DNA of 64,000 nt from JAICKM01 sp050998805. GTDB taxonomy: Bacteria; Chloroflexota; Chloroflexia; QHBQ01; JAICKM01. Positions 18,373 through 27,085 of the stretch are shown one piece after another. The translations under genes and the position numbers were made by a program. The notes under the pieces are model-generated. The model was not told the DNA's origin and made no database searches. It worked only from the letters and a program-made list of their open reading frames with translations. Numbering within the stretch: the stretch's first letter is position 1; every line of letters starts with the position of its first letter. The DNA is taken from assembly GCA_050998805.1 (NCBI GenBank), contig JBPCPV010000027.1, positions 1 to 64,000 on the forward strand, in the 5' to 3' direction.

Positions 18373-21300
18373 CGTCCGCCTCCTATCGTGAGGGTAAATT
18401 GGCCGTGTTCGGGGAAGCTCGGGTCGTTGTCGAGGCGGGCGACTTCGAGCGGGCCGAGGGCCAGCACTCCATTCGCCAGCTCACTATTCGGGCGCGCATA
18501 GAGACGCTGCAAGGTCGTCACCTCGACGCTTTCGACGCCGGGCACCGCCTGGGCCGCGCCGATCAGTTGGCTGAGATAGATCCCCTGGCCGAAGCTGAGG
18601 TTGTCGGGGTGGAAGAAACCGAGCCGACCGTTGGGCAGGACGCTGTTGCCGAACACGTCGCGCAGGGCGGCCTTGATGTGGCCGCGCAGGTAGTGCGGCA
18701 GCACGCAGACGTTCATGGCTATCTGCAACGGCACATACCGCGCCGGCAGAACCGCGAGGTCGTGCCCGATTCGCTGGTAGCGGTAGAGGTAGGCGGCTAT
18801 CTCCGCGAGCAGGTGGTCGTCGGGGTCTTCGCTGCCGAGCGGGTCAATCGCCACGTCCACCTCATACCAGCTGCCGTTCCAGCGCAGAGAGGCGGCGGCA
18901 CGCTGCACGCGGGGGTGGCGTTCGGCGAGGCGGGCGTAGTCGTCCGCCGTGACTGCGCGTTGCAGGTCGGTGCGGCAGGCACCGGGCGCGAGCAGCTTCA
19001 CGTCGGCCATCGGTTCGGGGTCAATGCCGCCCTTCGCGGGCATGGGATTGTCCACGCGCTTGATGCCTTCGCCGGCGTTTTGGCGGAAGACGATGTGGGT
19101 GATCGAGCCTGCGGCAACATTCCCAGGCGTGCCGTTGCCCACGCGGTAGTTCGCGGTGAAGGCTGCCCCCGGAGAAGGAGCGCGCCCCAGTTCTCCGTTG
19201 CCGAAGCGTATGTGCGTGCTGCCGTCATCTTCGTTCTCGACGACGAAATCACGGTCTCCGGCGGCGCTGCCGAGCAAATCGGGCTTCGGTATCCAGAGGG
19301 TATGTCGCCCCGCAGGGCGGACATACCCTACAGTTAGCGGGTCTTCTTCGGCCAGCCGGATGCTCGGCAGGGCAGAGCGCGGGTCTTGCGCGAGCACGCC
19401 GGAGGCCGACTCGAGTATCTGCATCCGGCCTGGATTCACCCCAACGGCGAAGCGCGAGCCGAACATCTCGCGGATCTCGTTCACCTCGGCGTCCGACATC
19501 ACGTAGTCCGCCTGTGAGCGCGCCAGCAGCACATCAACGCGCCGGGCCTTTCGCGCCAGGAGGGTGTTTTCCCGAGCCAGCAGGTAGCGGAGCACGGCGG
19601 TCTCCGAGCGGCGCTTGCCCTCCTGCGGGGTCAGCCCGGCCTTCTCCAGCGTCTCGTTGCCGAAGACCACGCGGAGTTCCTCGATCTCCTCAGTCGTAAG
19701 CTGCTGCCCGGCCTGCGCCCGGTGCCACAAGTCCTGTACCCAGGCGCGCAGATCAGGCAGCAGCCGAGCCAGGCTCTCGGCCTGAGAGCGGGAGATAGAC
19801 ATGGCCGTCGGGAATGGGACATGGCGCGTCAACGGCCCGGCGGCAAGAGCAGGTGCGAAGGGCGCGGCTAGCGGCACCGGATCGTGGGGTTCGCCGATTT
19901 CGTCGCAGCCTGCGTCCTGCTCGGTCACGTCGGGCACTGTCCAGATTTCGGGAGGGGCGGGCCGCCCGTGATCCACCAGCACAACGTTGCCCCAGGCGAG
20001 GCTGATCTCCGGCAGGTAGTTACACGCGGGGGCGGGGCCTATGGCGGATATGCAGAGCGGGAACGGCAGCGCGTCTTCGGCTGCCCACTCGATCTCGACG
20101 ACGGGGTGCCGGTATAGAGGATCGAAGCCTGGTGTGACGTGGGTGAGGCGCACCGCGTGCCTGTGAAGCCGGTCGGCGTCGGGGGCGATGCCGGTTTTGG
20201 GGCCGAGCACCTCGGCGAAGATCAGGATGTCGCCGACCTCCAGGCGCAGCTTTCGCGGGCGGGTCATCGGGTCAGGCTCGGTTTGCTCCCGCTCCTCGCG
20301 TTCCTCAGCTTCCTCAGCCTCCTCCTCACGCCGCTCCTCGGCCTCGTGTTTACGCTCTCGTCGCTCCTCGGCCTTGCTTTCGCCCCTACGTCGCCCGTGG
20401 TACTTGTCTTCCTGCTCCCGCTCCTCGATTTCTCCCTCAACTTCCTCCTCGACTTCCTCGCGGCGCAGCTTTTCGGCTCCGTGGCTTGGCGGCGGCTCGT
20501 GATGCGGCGGCTTGGAGGCATCTGCCCAGTGGTCGCGCAAGGTCGCCGAGGTCGAGCCGCGGGGCAAGCAGCATTCGCGGTTGCCCCAGGTGTAGAACGA
20601 CATGACGCTGTTCGCGGGGTGGATATGGAGCGTGCGCCCGACTACCGGCTCGAAGACCTCGTAGCGGTTCGGCGAGACTGACATGAGCGCGGCTTCGTTG
20701 AGCGCGGCCACATCGCCGAGCAAGATGTCGTCGTAATCGGTGACGAAGAAGATGTCGCGGGGGTTCAGCTTGAGTTCGGCTTCAGTTTCGAGGCGGACCC
20801 AGGCGCGGGCGTTGCAGCCGTCGTGTATCGCGTAGTCCACAAGCCGGGCATGGCGGCGGACGGATGTGCGGCGGCGTGCGGTGTCGAGGTAAGCCTCGGT
20901 GGCTACGGCGTCCTGGTAGTAGCTCAGGTAGTCGCCGGTGTAGGCCAGCAACTCGACAAGGGTGATGCCGAGATCTGGCACATGCCGCTCCCGCCAGTCC
21001 GGCATGATCAGCGCCAGCCGGTCGAGGATCACCTGCCGGAAGCTGCTGTAATCTTTGGCTAGATAATCGACCTCAGGCTCAGGCAAGAGCGCGGGAGGGC
21101 ATGTATCCTCCGGCAGGCAGTCGAGGTCGGTCGGGCAACCGGCCTTGAACGAGAAGTCCGCCGAGGCATAGAGCGGGTCGAACCCGGGGAGCGGGCGTTC
21201 GCTCGGCCTGCCGTGGGGGTCGGCTTCGACGAGGCGGAGCGTGTACGTGGAGAAGTCGCCGGGCTTGTCTACACTCGCAACCAGCCGCACATCTTCCTCC

Positions 21301-21539
21301 TCGTCGTCGGCACCGAGGATCTTGACATCGACCACCTTGATGTCGCGGATACGCTCGCCGCCCTCGATACGCACGTTCTCAGGACGGATGCCGGTCGGCG
21401 GCTCACGGAGGAAGTAAGCTACAAGCAGATGCTCGTCGTCGCTTGCTTCGATGTAATCAATGCCGTTCGTGTCCTCGTGCCGCGAGCCGCGTATCGCAAT
21501 GCGGCGTTCTTCGTCGCGGCAAAACTCTGGTCTCTTCAT
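18369..21539 (-). CDS. eCIS baseplate protein, gpJ/gp6-like (first copy)
   Basis: This protein of about 1056 residues is a second, shorter member of the putative baseplate assembly family: DYLAKDYSSFRQVILDRLALIMPDW, GITLVELLAYTGDYLSYYQDAVATEAYLDTAR and VRRHARLVDYAIHDG are characteristic, as is the C-terminal ADDYARLAERHPRVQRAAASL block. Two tandem gp6-like proteins are common in eCIS loci and presumably assemble as a wedge heterodimer. A highly charged Glu/Arg insertion (about residues 345-420, likely a helix or coiled coil) interrupts it. I choose the ATG at 21539; a GTG at 21554 overlapping the stop of the gp25 gene by 4 nt is an alternative. A palindromic repeat is embedded at 19298-19328. 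Confidence 0.85.
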   Translation of the reverse strand: MKRPEFCRDEERRIAIRGSRHEDTNGIDYIEASDDEHLLVAYFLREPPTGIRPENVRIEGGERIRDIKVVDVKILGADDEEEDVRLVASVDKPGDFSTYTLRLVEADPHGRPSERPLPGFDPLYASADFSFKAGCPTDLDCLPEDTCPPALLPEPEVDYLAKDYSSFRQVILDRLALIMPDWRERHVPDLGITLVELLAYTGDYLSYYQDAVATEAYLDTARRRTSVRRHARLVDYAIHDGCNARAWVRLETEAELKLNPRDIFFVTDYDDILLGDVAALNEAALMSVSPNRYEVFEPVVGRTLHIHPANSVMSFYTWGNRECCLPRGSTSATLRDHWADASKPPHHEPPPSHGAEKLRREEVEEEVEGEIEEREQEDKYHGRRRGESKAEERRERKHEAEERREEEAEEAEEREEREQTEPDPMTRPRKLRLEVGDILIFAEVLGPKTGIAPDADRLHRHAVRLTHVTPGFDPLYRHPVVEIEWAAEDALPFPLCISAIGPAPACNYLPEISLAWGNVVLVDHGRPAPPEIWTVPDVTEQDAGCDEIGEPHDPVPLAAPFAPALAAGPLTRHVPFPTAMSISRSQAESLARLLPDLRAWVQDLWHRAQAGQQLTTEEIEELRVVFGNETLEKAGLTPQEGKRRSETAVLRYLLARENTLLARKARRVDVLLARSQADYVMSDAEVNEIREMFGSRFAVGVNPGRMQILESASGVLAQDPRSALPSIRLAEEDPLTVGYVRPAGRHTLWIPKPDLLGSAAGDRDFVVENEDDGSTHIRFGNGELGRAPSPGAAFTANYRVGNGTPGNVAAGSITHIVFRQNAGEGIKRVDNPMPAKGGIDPEPMADVKLLAPGACRTDLQRAVTADDYARLAERHPRVQRAAASLRWNGSWYEVDVAIDPLGSEDPDDHLLAEIAAYLYRYQRIGHDLAVLPARYVPLQIAMNVCVLPHYLRGHIKAALRDVFGNSVLPNGRLGFFHPDNLSFGQGIYLSQLIGAAQAVPGVESVEVTTLQRLYARPNSELANGVLALGPLEVARLDNDPSFPEHGQFTLTIGGGR
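19298..19328. repeat. Dispersed palindrome inside a baseplate gene, copy B
   Basis: Same element as at 17509-17539, with arms GGGTATGTCGCCC and GGGCGGACATACCC. In the protein it encodes part of GYVRPAGRHTLW. The frame stays open through it. Confidence 0.75.
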
Positions 21540-21550
21540 ACCACCTGACC

Positions 21551-21910
21551 TCACACGCTCCGCGTGAACAGCGCGACTTGCCGCTCGTTGGTGCGGCGGA
21601 CCACATATCGGACGACTATTTGTAGGGTAGCCTCTTCGCTGGTAACGTCGAGGGCCTGCACCTCGATCAGGTCGCCGAGCCAGCGTTGGAGCGCGGCCTG
21701 CATCGTGAACTGGAGGGCTGTCGCCAGCTCGGGGCTGTTCGGGGTGAAGATAAGCTGCATCACCCCGCTGCCGAAATCGGGCCTGTTCACCCGCTCGCCG
21801 GGGTTCGTGAAGAGGATCTGCTCGATCATGTCGCGGATATGGTCGTCGGTATCCGTGAGCGCGGTGCGCCCGCGACCGTCGAAATGGAACGGGTAATCAA
21901 TGTTGATCAT
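21551..21910 (-). CDS. eCIS baseplate wedge protein, GPW/gp25 family
   Basis: This 119-residue protein is the gp25 wedge component (Afp9/Pvc9). It shows the family features DHIRDMIEQILFTNPGERV and RPDFGSGVMQLIFTPN, where the conserved E-R-x-x-x-P-x-F-G core contacts the sheath, and the length is normal. In T4 and PVC this protein nucleates sheath assembly on the baseplate. The start at 21910 has an AGGAGG ribosome binding site. It is separated from the spike gene by 20 nt and overlaps or abuts the following gpJ-like gene. Confidence 0.92.
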   Translation of the reverse strand: MINIDYPFHFDGRGRTALTDTDDHIRDMIEQILFTNPGERVNRPDFGSGVMQLIFTPNSPELATALQFTMQAALQRWLGDLIEVQALDVTSEEATLQIVVRYVVRRTNERQVALFTRSV

Positions 21911-21930
21911 CGGCCAACCTCCTCATCTTC

Positions 21931-22476
21931 TCAGCCCGGCAGCACGACGAGCGCCGTGTTGTTGAGCATGATCCCCGCGGGGGTGATCCGTATCGTGTTC
22001 AGGCCGAAGGTAATCTCGATCATGATCGGCGTGACGTGGACGGCTGTCGGCATCGCGGGGTTGCCGGGCGGCAAGAGCGATTCGAGCGTCGCCTCGCCGG
22101 TCAGCGTGCTGAGTTTCAGGCGCGCGGTCTGCGTCCGCAGCACGACGAGCGAGGCCGCCGACGCCGGAGTGGGCGGCGGAGAGATGTCAGGAGTGAGCAC
22201 CGCAAGCACCTCGCCCTCGTTCCACCAGCAGCCCGACCAGATCGGCTTATCGAGGTCGCCCTCCTCGAACTCGATCCATACGCCGGCACCGAGCGGCGGG
22301 ATGGCGTAGAAGCCGACGCCGGGGCCGGCGTATGGAGTGCAGGCTTCGGCCTGCACCTGGAGGGGCAGACCGCCGACGGTGACAGACGCCAGGACTTTGC
22401 CCTTGAACTCGAGGTCAACCGGGTTGAGGACGAGGCCGCGATACTTGCCGTAGTAGCGTTTCTTTTGCTCGCTCAT
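21931..22476 (-). CDS. eCIS spike protein, gpV/gp5 OB-fold type
   Basis: This 181-residue protein starts KKRYYGKYRGLVLNPVDLEFKGKV, then VQAEACTPYAGPGVGFYAIPPLGAGVWIEFEEGDLDKPIWSGCWW. That is the OB-fold of phage baseplate assembly protein V, gp5 and VgrG. The C-terminal 60 residues alternate short hydrophobic strands and turns, consistent with the start of a beta-helical needle. With the separate gpD-like gene upstream it makes up the split equivalent of Afp8/VgrG. The start overlaps the stop of the hub gene by 4 nt. No separate PAAR tip protein was found. Confidence 0.88.
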   Translation of the reverse strand: MSEQKKRYYGKYRGLVLNPVDLEFKGKVLASVTVGGLPLQVQAEACTPYAGPGVGFYAIPPLGAGVWIEFEEGDLDKPIWSGCWWNEGEVLAVLTPDISPPPTPASAASLVVLRTQTARLKLSTLTGEATLESLLPPGNPAMPTAVHVTPIMIEITFGLNTIRITPAGIMLNNTALVVLPG

Positions 22477-23624
22477 GGCACCACCACAGGGGATATGGAG
22501 CCGAAGCCCTCGCGGACGAGGGAGAAGCTCTGCTTGTACTCGCCTTTCTTGATCTTGTGAGTGACGCGCTTCACGTAGTAGAAGCCGTCGAGCAGGTAGC
22601 CCGCGCCTCGGACGCCCACAAGGCGGCGGGGCCGCAGCACATCACCATAGCGCATCGCGTCAAGCTCGCCCTCGGCGGTAACGGCGTCGCTCGAACGGTC
22701 GGTGATGGCCTGGGCGCGGGCGAACGCCTGCACGGGGTCGAGGCCGCCGCCATCCTGCATCAGCACGCTGCGGACGTTAGGCAGTTGCACCAGCATGGCC
22801 GGCAGCGCGGCGAGCGGGGGGCGTAGGCTCGTGAACGTCACAATCGGGATGGGAGCGCCGGTCATCTTGTCCTCCACCATGCCAAGCACAGTCGTCGGGC
22901 CGAGGGCGTTGTACTGGAAACTGAGCGAGGTGACATTCGTGGCCGGCCCCATGTTCACCGAGAGGGCCGACTGGGGTACAGAGAGGCGATTCTCCGGCCC
23001 CCAGTAGGATATGTTGACCATTGGCACAGGGGTCGGCTCGACATAGAAGACGTAACCGGCCTCCTGGGCGAGAGAGTTTATGTAAGACAGATCCGTTCCC
23101 GACTGCGCGGGGATGCGCTGGATCAGCAACGGCACGTCGGGAGTGATCTGCGGGATAATCATCGGCGGCGCGGCGAGGTACATCATGTACTTGAGCAAGA
23201 TCAGCGCGACGCGGGCCTCCGGCGGCATGTTCGGGTAGTTCATCGAGAACTCGTGGAGGTCCATCATCACGCGCACATCTTCGCCCGTCAGGGTCAGGGT
23301 GCCTGTGCCCGGCCCGGTGCCGGGGTTTATCTGGTGGTTCGTGATGAAGCCGTCGATCAGCACCTGGGGCACCACGCCGATCAAGACCATGATGACGACG
23401 CGGCTGAACGGGCGGAGGAGCGGGTTGAGCAGCAGTTGGTAATCCACCATGTCGGCCAGTCCACGCCCCAGAGAGAACGTGAGCTGGAAGCCGTCGCGCC
23501 CCTCGCTGTTCTGCGTCACCTCGACGCTCTGCAAGGCGTCCACGACGGGCAGCGGGGCGGGCACGGCGATGGTAGGGCCGATCATCAGCGTCAGCCGCAT
23601 ACCGAGCGGAGAAGCGGTCATCAT
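22473..23624 (-). CDS. eCIS hub protein, gpD/gp27-like (late control D family)
   Basis: This 383-residue protein has the pattern of phage late control gene D/T4 gp27, the trimeric hub that joins tube and spike. Visible features are PLPVVDALQSVEVTQNSEGRDGFQLTFSLG near the start, LIDGFITNHQINPG, LTGEDVRVMMDL, the SGTDLSYINSLAQEAGYVFYVEP block, and a C-terminal VTHKIKKGEYKQSFSLVREG. The gene starts at 23624 with an AGGTG ribosome binding site, 4 nt after the LysM gene, and overlaps the spike gene. Confidence 0.88.
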   Translation of the reverse strand: MMTASPLGMRLTLMIGPTIAVPAPLPVVDALQSVEVTQNSEGRDGFQLTFSLGRGLADMVDYQLLLNPLLRPFSRVVIMVLIGVVPQVLIDGFITNHQINPGTGPGTGTLTLTGEDVRVMMDLHEFSMNYPNMPPEARVALILLKYMMYLAAPPMIIPQITPDVPLLIQRIPAQSGTDLSYINSLAQEAGYVFYVEPTPVPMVNISYWGPENRLSVPQSALSVNMGPATNVTSLSFQYNALGPTTVLGMVEDKMTGAPIPIVTFTSLRPPLAALPAMLVQLPNVRSVLMQDGGGLDPVQAFARAQAITDRSSDAVTAEGELDAMRYGDVLRPRRLVGVRGAGYLLDGFYYVKRVTHKIKKGEYKQSFSLVREGFGSISPVVVP

Positions 23625-23628
23625 ACGG

Positions 23629-23925
23629 CTACACCTGTGCCTGCGGCATGGCGATACGCAGCACGCGGCCCGGGGTTTCGGTCAGCTCGTCGGGGCGCAT
23701 GACTATGTTCGTGTCGCAGATACGCCAGAACTGTTCGGGGTCGCGCAGCACGCGGGACGCAACCAGGTCCGGCCTGTCGCCGTGCGTCACGGTCACCTCG
23801 GCAAGCAATACCATATTCTCGCTCTGGGGGATAAAGCGGCGTTTCGCGTAGCTGACCACCGTCCCGTCGGGGCGGGTAAACTGGGCCGTGCCCAGATTAG
23901 CGTAGCGGCTATTGCTCTGAAACAT
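23629..23925 (-). CDS. Small LysM/tail protein X-like eCIS protein
   Basis: This 98-residue protein (SRYANLGTAQFTRPDGTVVSY near the start, DPEQFWRICDTNIVMRPDELTETPGRVLRI at the end) has the shape of the LysM-type tail protein X found next to hub genes in P2-like phages and eCIS loci. In Afp7/Pvc7 a LysM domain is fused to the C-terminus of the tube-like domain; here it is a separate gene immediately downstream of the CIS tube-type gene. It probably sits at the tube-hub junction. The ribosome binding site is GAGGTGA. Confidence 0.75.
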   Translation of the reverse strand: MFQSNSRYANLGTAQFTRPDGTVVSYAKRRFIPQSENMVLLAEVTVTHGDRPDLVASRVLRDPEQFWRICDTNIVMRPDELTETPGRVLRIAMPQAQV

Positions 23926-23933
23926 ATCTCACC

Positions 23934-24587
23934 TCAAAATAGGCTGACGTCGCCCGAAAGCACGCTGCCGAGGTTATTCACACTGCCGATGGTCGCCATC
24001 GTCTCCTTGACCACCTGATGGACCAGGAAGAGGGCGTAGCCGGGGTGGGTCAGCGGCAGGTCGTTGTAGCTGAGGACGCGCAGGCCGAGCGAAACTTTGG
24101 CGCGGATCGGGTTGAGGTTCACATCGTAGGCTTCCTCGGTGATCGTGAAGTCGGTCAGGCGGATCGGGAGCACCCGCTTCGGCCCCCAGATAAAGAGCGT
24201 GAACGGGGCCATCGGCGGCACGACCTCGATGGTGCCGATCGCTAGGGCGATTGTGTTGGCGATCACCAGCAGGCTCTTCGGGTAGATCAGCATTTCGAGG
24301 GCGGAGAGCTGTGGATATATCCCCATGCTCGTCGCTATGCCGTTCGCGGTTTCGAGCTGGTCGGTGGCGTCAATCTCGACATCGATCTTGATCGTCTCGA
24401 CCGGCGCGCCTTTGAGCCGCAGCGCCTCGCTGCGGTCGCCGCCGTCGCCCGCCGCCTGCGCCTGCAAGGTCCGCGTCAGCGAGTCGGGGTTGTATTGGAA
24501 GGCGATGATGCTCGCCAGTGGGTTGAACGGGTCGATCCCGATGATAGCTCCCTTGATCAGCCGTGGCGAGCCGGGGAATGTTGACAT
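23934..24587 (-). CDS. CIS tube-type adaptor protein (Afp7/Pvc7-like N-domain)
   Basis: This 217-residue protein begins with GAIIGIDPFNPLASIIAFQYNPDSLTRTLQ, the signature of the contractile injection system tube protein family: an F-x-x-N-P-x-x-L/I pattern followed by an acidic strand (IKIDVEIDATDQLE) and a C-terminal DFTITEEAYDVNLNPIRAKVSLGLRVL. In other eCIS this domain forms the adaptor between the tube and the spike hub. It has a GAGAGG ribosome binding site and follows the effector array by 53 nt, the largest gap in this part of the operon. A TATACT hexamer in the gap (24607-24612) might be a weak internal promoter. Confidence 0.82.
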   Translation of the reverse strand: MSTFPGSPRLIKGAIIGIDPFNPLASIIAFQYNPDSLTRTLQAQAAGDGGDRSEALRLKGAPVETIKIDVEIDATDQLETANGIATSMGIYPQLSALEMLIYPKSLLVIANTIALAIGTIEVVPPMAPFTLFIWGPKRVLPIRLTDFTITEEAYDVNLNPIRAKVSLGLRVLSYNDLPLTHPGYALFLVHQVVKETMATIGSVNNLGSVLSGDVSLF

Positions 24588-24640
24588 TAGTGGTATCCTC
24601 TCGATTAGTATAGTGCCGGCAAGGCTTATAGGGTTACGGC

Positions 24641-27085
24641 CTAGAAACGCCCTTTCGTTTCGACGTTGAACATATAATCGTGCCAGTGGTCTATGACAAA
24701 CTTGAACTGCTCTTTCGCCGCGCCTTTCGCGTCGGTCCAGTGGCGGCGCAGGTCGGTGTCAATGTCCACATCGTGGGCTTTGGCGAACTCCAACAACGCC
24801 TGGGCAATCGGGTAATACGACCAGTGCCAGCGTTCGGCCATGTAGCCTTTGCCGTAGCCGCCTTTGGTGTTGAAGGGCTGCATGAAGCCGTAGGTCGCAG
24901 CATTGGGGGCCAACCAGCGATAGGCATCCGCGAAATTGCCGGTGCCGGTCCAGGCTTCCGGCTCCAGGTCGGCGTCGGTGCTTCCGAAGTCGAAGTCGGT
25001 GCCCGCATGGTGGCGCGATACGCCGGGAGCCGACGAGGCCATCAGGATCTCTCGCTGCCGCTCCTCAGCGGTGAGCACCGGCACGGTCGTATTCTTCTTG
25101 GGTTGCTTCTTACCCCAGCATAGCTGATGGTTCTCATCCTTCGGATTCCACTGCACGTCCGTCGCGGCGATGAGCGATCCGCATTTCTTGCGCGCGAAGT
25201 CCGAGATGCGGTCGAACGGCGCGCCGGTGAACTGGAATTTGCGCTCCCAGATGCCGCGCTGGCTCCCAAAGTCTCGGCGCTCCGACTTGACGATATTCCC
25301 CTTCGGGATTGTCAGACTCTGCGCTTTGCCGGCGGCGCGCATTGCGTCAATCATACACTGCTGCTGGGCCTGTACTTCGGCGGTAGCTGCAGCGGGTGGC
25401 GCAGTCGGGCCGCCGATGATCCAGTTGATGATCTCCAGCAGAGGCATCTTGCCGAGCGTTTTGGCCCAGGCCGCTTTCCGCGTGTCTAGCGATGCCTGGT
25501 CCGCGAAGACCTGGCAGCCTTTCGGCGGCTCGGTCGGCGTTGCGTCACGCACCAGAGGGGGGGCATCGGTCGGAGCAGCCGGCGTGGGCGGCGCGGTTTT
25601 CTTGCCGGCAACATCCTCCAGTTTGTCGGCAGTTGGGTTATCGGAGGATAATACTTTGTCGGTGGCGGCGCAAGGCGCGTCGGGCACACCGAGGAGATCC
25701 AGGGCATCGGCGGCCATGGCGTAGTTTTCGAGGTAAGTGACCTGGTGGCCCTGAAACCCTCCGCCCAGGCTAATAGGGGCGGCGGCATTGCGGCCTTCCT
25801 TCTCGACATTGATGTAGCGTTGGTCGGCCAGCCCCACCGACAGCGAACCGTCATCATTCTTCGGTTGGACGGGGTTTTCTTGCAGCACCACGTTGCGCGT
25901 ACCTTTGAGGGCATCGAAATCCTGCGCCTGCGTGGTGAAAAAGAAGTCGTTGCGGCTTTGGCCTTTCGCAAACGACGGATTGGGGTCGCGGCTCTTGTCG
26001 GCGCTGTCTTTGAACTTGGTCGGATTCAGCCCTTCGTTATTGTGCAGCGCCACGACCGGCAGAGCGGCGGTCGCACCCTTGCGGCACGCGGCGACCTGCG
26101 GGCTGAATTTGGTGTCGGCGAACTCCTGCAACACGGCTTCGGCGGCGGCGCGCACATCGGCAGGTTTGACGGCCTTCTTCATCTCGGAGGTCGGGTGTGT
26201 TTCCAGGATGGCTTCCCGGCCCGCGCGCCCCGCCGGCGTGAAGATCCGATTGGGGTCGGCCTGACCAGCGAATGTGACCCCAGCTACCGTGAACGTAAAA
26301 TCAACATGGCGTTTCTTGGTGTCGAGGTGGACGAAGTTGACACAGCGCCGCTTCCGCATCTCTTGGGCGACGGCGAGTGCGGTTTGTTCCTCGCCGTGGA
26401 TGTGGATCAGGCACGCCTTCGCGGCCTTCGGGTTGGGCTGGAAGTCGGTGAGGACACTGTTCACCACTTGCCGTTGCAGCGGCGACTGCGGGGCGACGTG
26501 CGGTGTGCCGGCGGCGCTGCCGGCCAGCACTCTCTCGGCAACGGCATCAGCCTCCTGCTCCGCCGCATCGCCCGGCCTGTTGACGCTCCACGGGCGCAGC
26601 GTGGGCGCGGTGTGCCGCTGCTGAAGCACATGGGTCAGTTCGTGCGCCAGTAACCGCCGCCCGTCAGCTGTCCCCGGGGTATACTGCCCCGTCCCAAACA
26701 CAACATCGCGCCCTACGGTGTACGCCAATGCGTTCACGGCTCCCGCCGACTGCATTGCCCGGCCGTCAGTATGCACCCGCACGCCGCTGAAGTCGTGCCC
26801 GAAACGCGGCTCCATGAAGGCCCGTGTTCCGGCGTCCAACGGCTGCCCAGGAGAGCGCAGCACATCGTCCACGATGCACGGCACGGCAGGCACGGGACAG
26901 GGCTGCACGGCAGCGCGTTGCAGTGTCCCCTCGCGCTTGCGGCGGCACTCTTCGCACTCGCCGCCGTTGCCGGAGTGCTTGCCACAGAAGCAGGCGCGCT
27001 GTAAGACAGCGGTCGTGACCGCCGTGATAGCGGGCGTGGGGGCGCTTGGTGTGGTTGTCCTGGCTAGAACACTCATATCATTCAT
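24641..27085 (-). CDS. DUF4157 effector candidate with M14-like and M15/VanY-like hydrolase domains
   Basis: This 814-residue protein has a Cys-rich motif (CFCG...CEEC, 32-47), the eCIS-core DUF4157 domain (residues about 70-155, ending LLAHELTHVLQQ with HELTH at 148-152), then two further modules. Around 225-290, LIHIHGEEQTA and DPNRIFTPAG, plus ALHNNEG near 345, look like an M14-like (succinylglutamate desuccinylase/carboxypeptidase) zinc site. The last 130 residues contain SRHHAGTDFDFG (690-701), YGFMQPF and MAERWHWSYYP (His 754), matching the zinc ligands of M15B VanY-type D,D-carboxypeptidases. Two peptidoglycan-directed hydrolases on one injected protein is my inference. No signal peptide is present, as expected for an eCIS load. 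It overlaps the previous effector gene by 4 nt. Confidence 0.8.
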   Translation of the reverse strand: MNDMSVLARTTTPSAPTPAITAVTTAVLQRACFCGKHSGNGGECEECRRKREGTLQRAAVQPCPVPAVPCIVDDVLRSPGQPLDAGTRAFMEPRFGHDFSGVRVHTDGRAMQSAGAVNALAYTVGRDVVFGTGQYTPGTADGRRLLAHELTHVLQQRHTAPTLRPWSVNRPGDAAEQEADAVAERVLAGSAAGTPHVAPQSPLQRQVVNSVLTDFQPNPKAAKACLIHIHGEEQTALAVAQEMRKRRCVNFVHLDTKKRHVDFTFTVAGVTFAGQADPNRIFTPAGRAGREAILETHPTSEMKKAVKPADVRAAAEAVLQEFADTKFSPQVAACRKGATAALPVVALHNNEGLNPTKFKDSADKSRDPNPSFAKGQSRNDFFFTTQAQDFDALKGTRNVVLQENPVQPKNDDGSLSVGLADQRYINVEKEGRNAAAPISLGGGFQGHQVTYLENYAMAADALDLLGVPDAPCAATDKVLSSDNPTADKLEDVAGKKTAPPTPAAPTDAPPLVRDATPTEPPKGCQVFADQASLDTRKAAWAKTLGKMPLLEIINWIIGGPTAPPAAATAEVQAQQQCMIDAMRAAGKAQSLTIPKGNIVKSERRDFGSQRGIWERKFQFTGAPFDRISDFARKKCGSLIAATDVQWNPKDENHQLCWGKKQPKKNTTVPVLTAEERQREILMASSAPGVSRHHAGTDFDFGSTDADLEPEAWTGTGNFADAYRWLAPNAATYGFMQPFNTKGGYGKGYMAERWHWSYYPIAQALLEFAKAHDVDIDTDLRRHWTDAKGAAKEQFKFVIDHWHDYMFNVETKGRF

